From Cloeon dipterum (Eukaryota > Arthropoda > Insecta > Ephemeroptera > Baetidae): a stretch of DNA of 64,000 bases. The notes beneath the pieces were generated by a model, which was not told where the DNA came from, ran no database searches, and worked only from the letters and a program-made list of their open reading frames with translations. Positions 48,575 to 60,690 of this stretch are shown piece after piece (within the stretch, counting starts at the first letter, position 1; the number at the start of each line of letters is the position of its first letter). The position numbers were made by a program, and so were the translations under genes. The stretch is from the NCBI RefSeq assembly GCF_949628265.1, contig NC_088789.1:31613883-31677882 (forward strand), given 5' to 3'.

Positions 48575-49759
48575 CTGCAACAGAAAGCAGAGAGAATCAC
48601 ACACACACGCACACAAAAGCAACCTTTTTCTGCGCTTTGAAATCTGGCTGCTCCTGCACGTAGCAGCTGCAGGTATGTGCGGGGGGTGGGTGTTTGTGAA
48701 AAAGAAGCCGCCTTTTTGGTAATGATTCACGACGATTCCCTCTATTTTCAAATAAAATCTAGAAGCTTTCTGATATTTTGTTTCAAATAATAACGCGCTT
48801 ATGCAAATAGTCCCACGGTGCGCTCTTTAATGTTTCATCGCACTAACAGGCTAAACGCCAGTCTGGAGACTGATTTTAGGCTTTCTCCCGCACTTATAAA
48901 AATTAATTTTCGATTTTCTGCGTTATTGTCGCTACCCGCCTCGAAAAAGTGCATAGCAAAAAATGGTTTTCTTTATGTTAAAAATCGATGGATTAATGGA
49001 TTTCAAGCCATGATATCTCAAACGAAAGGTCTTTGTTTGCCCTACCACGTATTCTACCCTGACGACCTTTTTTTAGGGTACCGGAGCAACTTTTCGCAAT
49101 TTTTCCGACGGCACAGTCTTTTTTTTACACCGTCACCGGCCATTTTTTCGTTCAAAAACAATCCACCTACAGTACCTACCCCCACGACCAAGCGCAAAGT
49201 GCTTTTTTATAAACAAAGAGACGAAAATTAGAGATTAAACATAAGCAATATTTGTAAGTGACAAGCAGATGAAATAAAAAAAAAATAAAATCAAAAAACT
49301 TAAGAAAAAAAAGCGACTTACGAATTAAACTGATGCCGCGACAGGAGAATTGATATCAGCAGCGAAGTTTCAAGGAAAGAAGCGATCGCTGCGAACTGTA
49401 AAGTGTGAGGAGACGAGAAGAGATCTCCTTCGCCGGCTGCAGCGGTGGCGAATGCGAGTGCGATGCGCGAGCAGGGCAGCTGCACAGCCCCAGCGCTCCG
49501 CCAGTTTCCCTGCTGATAACAGTTTCCTTTAAATTGAGGGTCTCTGCCCTTTGTGCGTCTTGCAGACCAACTAACATTGAACGGGCCAAGATCGTGCACG
49601 GAAAAGGCAAATATAAATTACTCAGGAAAAAAATAATAAATAGCTCATGATAATCTTTTTCTTAAAAAAGAGTCGACGATATGAATTGAAATGCAAAATC
49701 AATTAATTAAAAATACGAGAAAAAGATGACAATTAACCGTCTAATTTTTAATATTATGA

Positions 49760-49767
49760 CTTTTATA
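49760..49767 (-). promoter_or_regulatory. TATA-like box, promoter block 4
   Basis: TATAAAAG on the minus strand, upstream of exon A (donor C|GTAAGTCGC at about 49321), exon B and ankyrin copy 3: a complete set of leader elements. Confidence 0.4.
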
Positions 49768-49979
49768 TTGAAATAAAATGCCAGTTTATCGTTGAAAGCG
49801 ACGATTGTACAGCTTGGCTACTCAGAAGGACGAGCGGGGGAGCGAGAGAATTACCCTTTTGCTCGCGTGCCGTCAGGAGAGCGAAAGTGTGTGTGCGAGC
49901 AGGTTGTGCGAGAGGGAGGCTCTTGCGATGTATTAATTGACACCTGACTTTCTCCCGCCGCTCTCGCGTGTGGGCGCCC

Positions 49980-51058
49980 GAAAATTCACGTCACTACATA
50001 TCGGTGCACAACGCACAACAATTAATAAAGCGATTATAATATCGTCAAATAAAACCCTGACATCATAAAAACAAAAATAAAAAAAAACTGTTACCAGGTA
50101 TCAGTTAAATTTGTCATTTTTTTGCAGTCAATATATTTGTACTTGCTATCAGTCAACAAGAGCGTATCTCAAGACAGGAGACCAAATCTGGATACAGGAA
50201 TCCGGTCCATTTCCGTTTTTTTACATGGAACCAGGAAAAAAGCAGATGGAAAATCTTAGAGTGGTTTTTTTTTAAGTTTTCTAGAAATTCCACAACAAAA
50301 ATGAAAAACAGCATTTATTTAATTTTTGTTGAATAATTTGAATTACCAAATAATCTCGGGTTCTAACAATCAGAATTGAAAAACCACCCACTATTTGACT
50401 CGTCTTGACATCCAATAAGCAGCCAAAGTGTTTAGGGAATGCTTACCCCTATGCTCTTTCAACCCCATTCGCTACAATTTTAATTAAAACCCGTTCCCTC
50501 TCCATATAAGGCATTAAATTTATTCAATATTTTTTTCAGGAGGTGTAAAAAGAGCACAAAACTGGTAAGTTTGGGAATCTCCGCGGGAATTACCCAGCCC
50601 TGGTTAGAGCCCTAGATTTCGAGTTGAAAATATAACGAAATTGGAAAAAATTCCTATTTTTTCGACTTAAATAGTATGGATTTTTTTTCAAAAAATCGAT
50701 CTTCCTGAAATTATATGCAAAGTAATCGGTACATGGAAATCTTCTGTGGCATTTTTGAAATGGAAGTCGCAGTTTTTAAAACAGTACCCGGCTGGCTGGC
50801 GCGGCTCGCCAAAACTGGCTCAAAATTTGAGTAAGAAAGACCTCTAGCCGAAAGTCAGGGTTGCGAAAAAACCATTTAAAAAAAATTAAGTGCGGTTTTC
50901 TTCAATTTTTAACAGTTTCCTTTTGGCAATGTTTTCACCTTGTTTTTCAGGTAGGCAATTCGTAAATCTATAGTTACGCGCGGCGAAATACCTCGCAAAA
51001 ATTGCGCGCTGCTAATAGAATTATTGAGGGGCGCTGCGCAACTCTCGCTCGCCCGCAC

Positions 51059-51109
<51 letters not shown>

Positions 51110-52500
51110 ACTCGCCCAGCAGCGGGGATCATCGCACGCGTGATGTGCGCGCCGAGCAGCCCGCAGCCCGATGACGAATGAAATAAATTAGTTTTTAGAA
51201 GAGTAGAGCAATGACATGTGCCTTCAAGGAAGTTAGAACAACAGATGTATATCGTTGTTGTAATGTCTGGGAATAGGCACTTGTTATAATAAATACAAAA
51301 ATTTAAAGAAATCTCCTTTCTTTGAATAAATTACGTGTTAATTCTAACATCAAGCCAATCAACTACTGCAACGTTATTGATGCAACATAAATGCAATACA
51401 CGGGCTTCTTTTAGTAGACAAGTTGATTGGATCAAGAGCCACTTAAATGTGTGCTCGCAATAAAAAAACCAGGCAAAATTTTTCAGAATGGCGTTAGTTT
51501 TTAAGGATATCTTGATAATCATTTCATAAATTAATATAAATTACATTTTCCACTTTTTGAGTTCTTTGAACGTCTAAATCTCGGGTTCTAATTATCAGAA
51601 TTGCAAAAGTTTCCCACCGTTAGACTCGCCTTGACCTCCGCTAAACAGCCCAAGTGTTTACACTCATACCCTTTCAACCCCATTGCTAATATTATAATCT
51701 AAAAAATTAACATGCTCCCATTTGTATCGACTTGGCTTCAAAATATTTAAAATCATCCTAAATTCCTACTGAATTACCACCCCGTAAATTCAACCAAAAT
51801 TAAAAAATGTAAATTATTAAAATTATCCAGAGCTATAAAATTTTATTCATTTCCGAAGGGTTTAAAGTATAGGGGTGGAGGGTAAGAACCCCTAAACCCT
51901 TCAGCTGCTCAGGGGAGGTCAAGACGATTCCAATGGCTCGTGATTCACGACAGACCCCTCGATTTTCAAATTAAATAAAATCTAGAGGCTTTCTGATATT
52001 TTGTTTCAAATAATAATGCGCTTATGCAAATAGTCCCACGTTGCGCTCTTTAATGTTTCATCGCACAAACAGGCTAAACGCCGCCAGTCTGGAGACTGAT
52101 TTTTGGCTTTTTCGCGCACATGCAAAAATTAATTTTTGACTTTTTTTGCGGAATTGTTGCTTTCGAAATGGAAAAGTGCATAAAAATGGTTTTCTTTTTG
52201 TTCAAAATCGACGGCTTAAAGGATTTTAAGTCACGAAGTCTCCAACAAAAGGTTAGCCCTACCACCCGATCTACCCTGACGACCTATTTCAGGGTCCTCT
52301 TAGCGATTTTCCGTCAGCACAGTCTCTTTTACACCGTCGCCGACCGTTTTTTCATTCAAAATCAATCCACCTACCCCAACGAAGAAGCGCAAAGTGCTTT
52401 TTTTATAAACAATAAAGACGAAAATTTAAGATTAAACAGAAAAAATTTAAATGAGTAAGAAGCAGATGAATTAAAAAAAATAAAAAACCGTAAGAAAAAA
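49980..52500. repeat. Spacer II between ankyrin copies 3 and 4
   Basis: Homologous to 41959-44750 but without the 1.46-kb CCCAG element, so it shows the empty arrangement. It carries a long (GT)n tract (about 51063-51108) and two members of the 372-bp family (50340-50640, 51590-51950). No gene is seen. Confidence 0.7.
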
Positions 52501-52936
52501 GTAACCTACGAATTAAACTGATGCCGCGACAGGAGAATTGATATCAGCAGGGAAGTTTCAGGGAAATTAGAGGCGATAGCTGCTAACTGTAAAGTGTGAG
52601 TGTGAGGAGAGATCTCCTTCGCCGGCTGCAGCGGAGGCGAATGCGAGTGCGATGCGCGAGCAGGGCAGCTGCACAGCCCCAACGCTCCGCCAGTTACCCT
52701 GGTTATAACAGTTTCCTGTAAATTCAGGGTCGCTGCCCTTTCTGCGTCTTGCAGAGCAACATTAAAGGGGCCAAGATCGTGCACGGAAAAGGCAAAAAAT
52801 TAATAATTATTGTTCAGGAAGAAGAAATAATAAATAGCTCATGATAATCTTTTTCTTAAAAAAATAGATGAAAAGAATTGAATTAATTAAAGATACGAGA
52901 AAGAGTTGACAATTAATCGTCTAATTTTTAATATGA

Positions 52937-52944
52937 CTTTTATA
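52937..52944 (-). promoter_or_regulatory. TATA-like box, promoter block 5 (no adjacent ankyrin body)
   Basis: TATAAAAG on the minus strand. Like block 3 it is followed by exon-A-like sequence (donor near 52509) and then Spacer II. Confidence 0.35.
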
Positions 52945-53670
52945 TTGAAATAAAATGCCAGTTTATCGTTGAAAGCGGCGATTGTACAGCTTGGCTACTC
53001 AGAGGGACGAGCGGGGGAGCGAGAGAATTGCCCTCTTGCTCGCGAGCCGTCAGGAGAGCGAAAGTGTGTGTGCGAGCAGGTTGTGCGCTCGCGAGAGGCC
53101 TTTATTGATACCTGACATTCTCCCGCCGCTCTCGCGTGTGGGCGCCCGAAAATGGTTCTTTAACGCTAAATTTATTACAAAAACATCAAGTATAAAAAAG
53201 TTTTTTGTATTGAACGTAATGTTGATTTCGTCTGCTCACAAAATACTCGTTATTTTTTAATGCGAGAAAGGCAAGTTAAAAAACATTTTTTATCAGAACA
53301 GTCCAATGATCTTCATAGAAAGACACACAGCAGGAAAGAATGAAAAATATACTTTTGAAATTTTCTTTGAAGTCACGCATCCATCCAATCTTTGATTCTG
53401 CGCTCAGTAGAAAAGTTAAACTTCACAGTTCAATTAGTGTCAAAAGAAAAAATAAAAATTATTAAAAATATTTTTTACATATTTTATTAAAGTACAGTTC
53501 AACAGAGATTATCGTTATGAAAAAAGCCCTGTTTAATACGATGAATGTATCGAAAAACGTAAAGTTCCTGGTTCAAAAAAGTTATTTGAAACTAAAAATC
53601 ACGGATGAACTTGTTGGCCTCCTCACTGTAAATGGATTCAAGCACTGAATTTCCTCCGGCGGCGATTTCA

Positions 53671-55512
53671 TCATCTTCTTCTTTTTTGAACACACCCCTC
53701 TCCCACAAGCCATGCGTATATTTCTTTATCATAGAAGTCAGAAGCAATTTCGAGTGTGGTTTTTCCTCTCCTTCCCCTTTCCTTGATCAGATTTTTGTTC
53801 TTGTTGTGCACGAATTTGGCACAGTCCAACTTTTTGGAAGCGATGCAGAAGTGAAGGAAGTTGTATCTTTTTATTTTCAAACTCAATTTGGCACCGACTT
53901 TAAGCAAAGCCTCTGCAACTCTTTTGTAGTCTCTTTGTTTATTGCTCATCAAGGTGAAATGAAGGGGACGTAAGTTATGTACGTTGGTTCGGTTCACGTA
54001 TCCACGTAGGTTCTTTCCAAATGTTTTGATGATGTTTTCTCCATCGTCGGAGTTCTGAGCAGCATAATGGAGGAAGTTGGCACGGGTTTTTGTGTTTAAG
54101 GCCTTGATGTCTTGGCCCTGGTCAATCAGCCACTGACACATTCTGACGTTTCCATGCCTCGCTGCGCGATGGAGAATCGTCGCTCCCTGTTCATCGATCT
54201 CATTGATGAGTTCTCCGTCTTTTCCATGCACGATTTTCGCAGCATCAAGATGGTTCCGGTTCACACAAAACTGCAGCAAATTTTGTCCTCCTATTTTGAT
54301 CTTTGTGTCGGCAAATCCCTTGAACAACTCTTCTGCGTCTTTGGCACAGAAGATATTATCGACTTCATGATTTACTATTTTATAATAAAAAGCCGACATA
54401 TAGGCCTTGCTTTGTTCATCAGCGGTGAATCCGAACATTGAGGACAAGTATCGAATAATCTCACTAGTTTCACGTGAGTGGTTCCCTGCAACGGTTTGAA
54501 GAATGCGGTCTTTCCAGTCTTTATCCTCGAACTGGTTGACGTCAATTTTGATATCTTCCAGCAGCCACTTGCACATCTCCAGATCTCCAAACTTGCAAGC
54601 CGTTTCAAGCATGCTAAAATTACTTGGGTGTTCGCTCCATGTGTCAAGGCTCTTCATCTTGAACGACAATTTCTCGAACATCGACCTATTATATATCATG
54701 GAAAAAATTTCAGCACTAAAACCTATACTTGCATTTCCTGAACTGCGTTTCTGAGAGAACATATCTTTTTGCTTTCGTTTTGCAAGAATGAAGTCTCTAT
54801 ACCGGCGGGCATAACTGATTGCTTGATCAGGACAAGCATCTTCTCCATCAATGTCGCACCCTTTTTCAATGAAGAAGTTGATCAGATCTAATCCGTTGGT
54901 TTCGTTCATGGCGGCGTAGTGCAGGGGAGTGGCGCCTCGAGCGCTGCATTTTTCGTTGACGTCAGCGCCCTGCTCCACGAGGTGCCGACAAACGTCAACA
55001 TCGCTTATCCGTGCCGCGAAATGGAGAGCGGGTAAATCACCTTTGTTCTCTTCAATGTATCTCAGCTTCATCTCTAACGAATTTTCGTAACGTATAATTT
55101 TCTTGTTCTCGTGCGAAGTTTGCTGCTTTGTCTTAAGTAATTGTTTTCCTGAAACAACCAACTTTTATTTAAAATCTATATCTGTGATATTGCTGCGTAA
55201 TTTTGGATAAGCCCAGTTTAAGCAAAATCTTGTAACGGCTTTTGCTGCTGACAAAAAATAAAAAATATCTATTGTTCCCTTATTTCTTTCAAGTTTTTTA
55301 CTACTGTCTGTAACATCCCGGAAGTAAATTTCTTCCTGCAACACCTTTCCGTTATTTTAATCTTTTTTAAGCCCGCAGGTCAAACCATGGCTTGTGACTG
55401 CCCATGTGGCCAAATACCAAATCTTCGAGAGTTATTATATTGGCTATAAAAATCTATACTCACTAATCCAGTTCCAAATTTCATGAATTTCTTCATCCGC
55501 TAGCGTGTCCAT
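53671..55512 (-). CDS. Ankyrin-repeat protein, tandem copy 4
   Basis: Exons 55512-55464 (MDTLADEEIHEIWNWI plus one base) and 55148-53671 join in phase to 508 aa. Very close to copy 2 over most of its length, including the variable segment (PDQAISYARRYRD...FSQKRSSGNAS) and the run KIKIGGQNLLQFCVNRNHLD. Repeats include TPLHYAAMNETNG, SMLETACKFGDLEMCKWLL, TILHRAARHGNVRMCQWLI, RPLHFTLMSN and TTLEIASDFYDKEIYAWLV. It ends EGCVQKRRR, with an out-of-frame but open tail (NKFIRDF) downstream. Poly(A) signal at about 53483-53488 (minus). Confidence 0.85.
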
Positions 55513-56253
55513 TTTGCTGTTTCGTCAACTGGGAACAAAAAGAATGGAATAAATAAATTATTTGACATTTTTCATATGTTTTAGGCTCTAGCTAACGTTA
55601 TAGAGGTTTTCCACACTTCTACGAATAAATATTAAATGAAGAATGCACAGTAGCAGGATTGATTGTGAAATTTCAGAGCAAAGTTCCTTTAAATCGAAAG
55701 TATATGGTAAAATAAAATGCCATCTGTTGGCGGCTTGACAAAATCTTTCGCGGTTTTTTAGTGCATAAAACCGCAGCCGCATACATTCTACCCGCAACCG
55801 CTCCACACCCACCAGAAATGACAAAAAAAAAAACAAGAAACTCCGCGGTGCGGTTAACCCCGGGTTTAAACCCACACATTTACACCCGTGAAGGGATCTA
55901 GTCCGCGCCTCAGCCGCTCGCATACGCTGCAGCGAAGCCAATAACATTTGGGGGAGAAAATAACGACAAGGTAAACAAACCGAGAATGCAAGGATGGAAG
56001 AAATACAAATGCGTTTTTAGAAATAAATTACAAGTTCAATGCTGCCTTGTGATCTCGGAGACTAATTATTATGTTTGAAGCAAATTAAACTGTCACAGTA
56101 ATTAAGGCCTACTTTTAATAGAAGAAATTCGGATACGAGGATTTAGTGGGACGAGAAGGTTTCGGATAAAATAACTTACTGACTAATCGATTGGATTTCA
56201 GATCGATTTTTCTCAAGATGAACAATTAAAATGCGATTTAGTTAGAGACTTAC

Positions 56254-56353
56254 GGAGAACTGTAGCTGCAGCAGGCAGAAAATGCGGTTGAGGGAAGAGC
56301 GAAAAGCCGAGACGTGTGCACTGCTCGATGCTCTGATTGAAAATGAGCTGCAG
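56254..56353 (-). other. Candidate non-coding exon B of ankyrin copy 4
   Basis: Opened by GTTGCAG|CTGCAG and closed by CC|GTAAGTC; same layout as the other units. Confidence 0.35.
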
Positions 56354-57516
56354 CTGCAACAGGAGCAGAGCGAAAGGGGTCACGCACCAAACACAAAAGC
56401 GACCTTTTTCTGCGCTTTGATATCTGGCTGCTCCTGCACGTAGCAGCTGCAGGTATGTGCGGGGGGTGGGTGTTTGTGAAAAAGAAGCCGCCTTTTTGGT
56501 AATGATTCACGACGATTCCCTCTATTTTCAAATAAAATCTAGAAGCTTTCTGATATTTTGTTTCAAATAATAACACGCTTATGCAAATAGTCCCATGGTG
56601 CGCTCTTTACTGTTTCATCGCACAAACAGGCTAAACGCCAGTCTGGAGACTGATTTTTGGCTTTTAGCGCTCATAGAAAAATTAATTTTCGATTTTCTGC
56701 GTTATTGTCGCTACCCGCCTGGAAAAGTGCAGAGCAAAAAATGGTTTTCTTTTTGTTGAAAATCGACGGTTTAATGGATTTCAAGCCATGATATCTCAAA
56801 CGAAAGGTCTTTGTTTGCCCTACCACGTATTCTACCCTGAAGACCTTTTTTCAAGGTACCGGAGCAACTTTTCGCAATTTTTCCGACGGCACAGTCTTTT
56901 TTTACACCGTCACCGGCCATTTTTTCGTTAAAAAACAATCCACCTACACCCACGAACAAGCGCAAAGTGCATTTTTTATAAACTAAGAGACGAAAATTAG
57001 AGATTAAACATAAGCAATATTTGTAAGTGACAAGCAGATGAAATAAAAAAAAATTAAAATCAAAAACCTTAAGAAAAAAAGTGACCTACGAATTAAACTG
57101 ATGCCGCGACAGGAGAATTGTTATCAGCAGCGAAGTTTCAAGGAAAGAAGCGATCGCTGCTAACTGTAAAGTGTGAGGAGAGATCTCCTTCGCCGACTGC
57201 AGCGGAGGCGAATGCGAGTGCGATGCGCGAGTAGGGCAGCTGCACGGCCCCAGCGATCCACCAGTTTCCCTGCTGATAACAGTTTCCTTTAAATTGAGGG
57301 TCGCTGCCCTTTGTGCGTCTTGCAGACCAACTAACATTGAACGGGCCAAGATCGTGCACGGAAAAGGCAAATATAAATTACTCAGGAAAAAAATGATAAA
57401 TAGCTCATGATAATCTTTTTCTTAAAAAAGAGTCGATGAAATGAATTGAAATGCAAAATCAATTAATTAAAAATACGAGAAAAAGATGACAATTAACCGT
57501 CTAATTTTGAATATGA

Positions 57517-57524
57517 CTTTTACA
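57517..57524 (-). promoter_or_regulatory. Altered TATA-like box, promoter block 6
   Basis: At this position the minus strand reads TGTAAAAG instead of TATAAAAG. This is the block upstream of ankyrin copy 4, so its promoter may be weaker or use another start. Confidence 0.35.
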
Positions 57525-57739
57525 TTGAAATAAAATGCCAGTTTATCGTTGAAAGCGGCGATTGTACAGCTTGGCTACTCAGAGGGACGAGCGGGGGAGC
57601 GAGAGAATTACCCTCTTGCTCGCGTGCCGTCAGGAGAGCGAAAGTGTGCGTGCGAGCAGGTTGTGCGCTCGCGAGACGCCTTTATTGATACCTGACTTTC
57701 TTCCTCCGCTCTCGCGTGTGGGCGCCCGAAAATTCACGT

Positions 57740-58740
57740 CACTACATATCGGTGCACAACAATTATTAATGCGATCGCAATATCGTCAAATAAAACCCTG
57801 ACATCATACAAACTGACAAAAACTGTTACCAGATATATCTAGATTCAGTTAAATTTGTCATTTTTTGCAGTCAGTATATTTGTACTTCCTATCAATCAAC
57901 AAGATCGAGCGTATCTCAAGACAGGAGACCAAATCTGGATACAGGAATCCGGTCCATTTCCGTTTTTTTACATGGAACCAGGAAAAAAGCAGATTGAAAA
58001 TCTTAGAGTGGTTTTTTTTAAGTTTTCTAGGAATTCCACAATAAAAATAAATAAAACATTTTTTTTTAATTTTTGTTGAATAAGAAAAAATTGTTCTTCC
58101 TGAAATTGTTATGCAAAATCTTGTGTGGCATTTTTGAAATGGAAGTCGCAGTTTTTAAAACATTACCCGGCTGGCTGGCGCGGCTCGCCAAAACTGGCTC
58201 AAAATTTGAGTAAAAAAGCCGAATGTCAGGGTTGCAAAAAAACCATTTAAAAAAATTCGGTGCGGTGGTAAAATGCAGTTTTCTTCAATTTTTACCAGTT
58301 TCTTGCAGCCAATGTTGTTGGCACCTTATTTTTCAATTTAATAATTATTAGGAATATTAGCATTTAGCCTCGACTTGAGAAAATGTTAGGGATTTTTTTT
58401 TAATTGAAGCAGAAGAATGGTAATTTAAAAGAAAATAGCTGCACAGTTGAGGAAATTTGAAGCACTCCAACCAAAATTTTAGATTTTCACTGAAAAAAAT
58501 GGAATAAATTAATTTCTTGCATTTCTTGCGAAGGAAATTTGTAAAAATTGAGTCTTAAAAACCGTTAAAAAATTGGTGAAAAAGTGCAACCCTGCCGAAA
58601 GTCAGCACTGGCGTAACGATGGTCAGGTAGGTAACTCGTAATTCTAGAATTACGCGCGGCGAATAACCTCGCAAAAATTGCGCGCTGTAAATAAAATTAT
58701 TGAGGGGCGCTGCGCAGCTCTCGCTCGCCCGCACGACGTG

Positions 58741-58805
<65 letters not shown>

Positions 58806-58880
58806 ACTCGCCAGCGGGGATCATCACGCGTGATGTGCGCGCCGAGCAGCCCGCAGCCCGATGACGAATGAAATAAATCA
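57740..58880. repeat. Partial Spacer II with a long (GT)n tract
   Basis: Homologous to the starts and ends of the other Spacer II copies but shortened in the middle. The GT tract (about 58738-58803) is interrupted by TTTGTG units. A segment at 58320-58620 is shared with 61680-61980. Confidence 0.65.
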
Positions 58881-60690
58881 GTTTTTTGAAGCGCGCATGA
58901 GACGCTCGCATCCGCAGCAGCGAAGCCCTTAAAATGGGGGAGAAAATAACGACAAGGTAAACAAGCCGAGCATGCAAGGATGGAAGAAATACAAATGCGT
59001 TTTAGAAATAATTACAATTTCAATGCCGCTTTGTGATCTTGGAGACTAATAATATGTTTGACGCAAATGAAACTGTCAAAGTATTTAAGGCCTACTTTTA
59101 ATAGAAGAAATTCGGATACGTTGATTTAGTGGGACGAGAAGGTTCTGGATAAAATAACTTACTGACTAATCGATTGGATTTCAAACCGATTATTCTCAAG
59201 ATGAATATTTAAAATGCGATTTAGTTAGAGACTTACGGAGAACTGAAGCTGCAGCAGGCAGAAAATATGGGTTAGGGAAGAGCGAAAAGCCGACGACGTG
59301 TGCACTGCTCGATGCACTTATTGACAATGAGCTGAAGCTGCAACAGGAGAGCGGAGAAGATCACGCACAAGCACAGGATGGCGAACTTTTATCATCTGCG
59401 CTTTGGAAGCTGGCTCCTCCTGCACGTAGCAGCTGCAGGTGTGTGCGGGGTTTGGGTGTTTGGGGAAAAGAAGCCGCCTTTTTGGTAATGATTCACGACG
59501 ATTCCCTCTATTTTCAAATAAAATCTAGAAGCTTTCTGATATTTTGTTTCAAATAATAACACGCTTATGCAAATAGTCCCACGTTGCGCTCTTTAATGTT
59601 TCATCGCACAAACAGGCTAAACGCCAGTCTCGAGACTGATTTTTGGCTTTTAGCGCTCATAGAAAAATTAAATTTCAGATTTTGTGCGTGATTGACGCTT
59701 TTCAAATGGAAAAGTGCAGAGCAATTTTTTTTTTTTTTTTTTTTTTTTGAAAAACGACGGATTAATGGATTTCAAGTCATGATATCTCAAACGAAAGGTC
59801 TTTGTTAGACCTACCACGTATTCTACCCTGAAGACCTTTTTTCAACAACTTTTCGCAATTTTTCCGACAGCACAGTCTCTTTTACACCGCCGCCGACCGT
59901 TTTTTCGTTCAACCTACCCTTAACGAACAAGCGCAAAGTGCTTTTTTAATAAACAATAGAGATGAAAATTAAATATTAAACAGAAAAAATATTAATGAGT
60001 GAGCAGTAGATGAATTAAAAAAAAATTAAATAAAAAACCGTAAGAAAAAAAGCGACTTACGAATTAAACTGATGCCGCGACAGGCGAATTGCAGCGAAGT
60101 TTCAAGGAAATTAGAAGCGTTCGCTGCGAACTGTAAAGTGTGAGGAGAGATCTCCTTCGCCGACTGCAGCGGAGGCGAATGCGAGTGCGATGCGCGAGCA
60201 GGGCAGCTGCACAGCCCCAGCGCTCCGCCAGTTTCCCTACTAATAACAGAGTCCTGTCAATCCAGGGTCGCTGCCCTTTCTGCATCTTGCATAGCAACAA
60301 TGCAGGGGTGAAGATCGTGCACGGAAAAGCCAAAAAATATTAATTGTTAAGGAATAAGAAATAATAAATAGCTCATGATAACCTTTTTCTTAAAAAAAGT
60401 CGATGAAATGAATTGAAATGCAAAATCAATTAATTAAAAATACGAGAAAGATATGACAATTAACCGTCTAATTTTTAATATGACTTTTATATTGAAATAA
60501 AATGCCAGTTTATCGTTGAAAGCGGCGATTGTACAGCTTGGCTACTCAGAGGGACGAGCGGGGGAGCGAGAGAATTACCCTCTTGCTCGCATGCCTCCAG
60601 GAGAGCGAAAGTGTTTGTGCGAGCAGGTTGTGCGCTCGCGAGACGCCTTTATTGATACCTGACTTTCTCCCTCCGCTTTCTCCTGTGGGC
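58880..60690 (-). pseudogene. Ankyrin unit leader without an ankyrin body (unit 7)
   Basis: Contains a complete-looking leader: promoter block with TATAAAAG at 60484-60491, exon A with donor C|GTAAGTCGC at about 60060, and exon B at 59237-59337. Sequence then continues to the region normally about 900 bp upstream of the ATG exon (CGCATCCGCAGCAGCGAAGC near 58908) and joins the (GT)n block directly. The start exon and ankyrin exon are missing. Best read as a unit that lost its coding part by deletion or unequal exchange. Confidence 0.5.
59724..59748. repeat. Poly-T run in unit 7
   Basis: About 25 consecutive T where the other units read 'AAAAAATGGTTTTCTTTTTG'. A local expansion or an assembly soft spot. 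Confidence 0.7.

Noticed and set aside
58555..58977. 140-codon frame with Thr-His repeats
   Set aside because: It crosses the (GT)n microsatellite and spacer DNA; the frame differs in other spacer copies.
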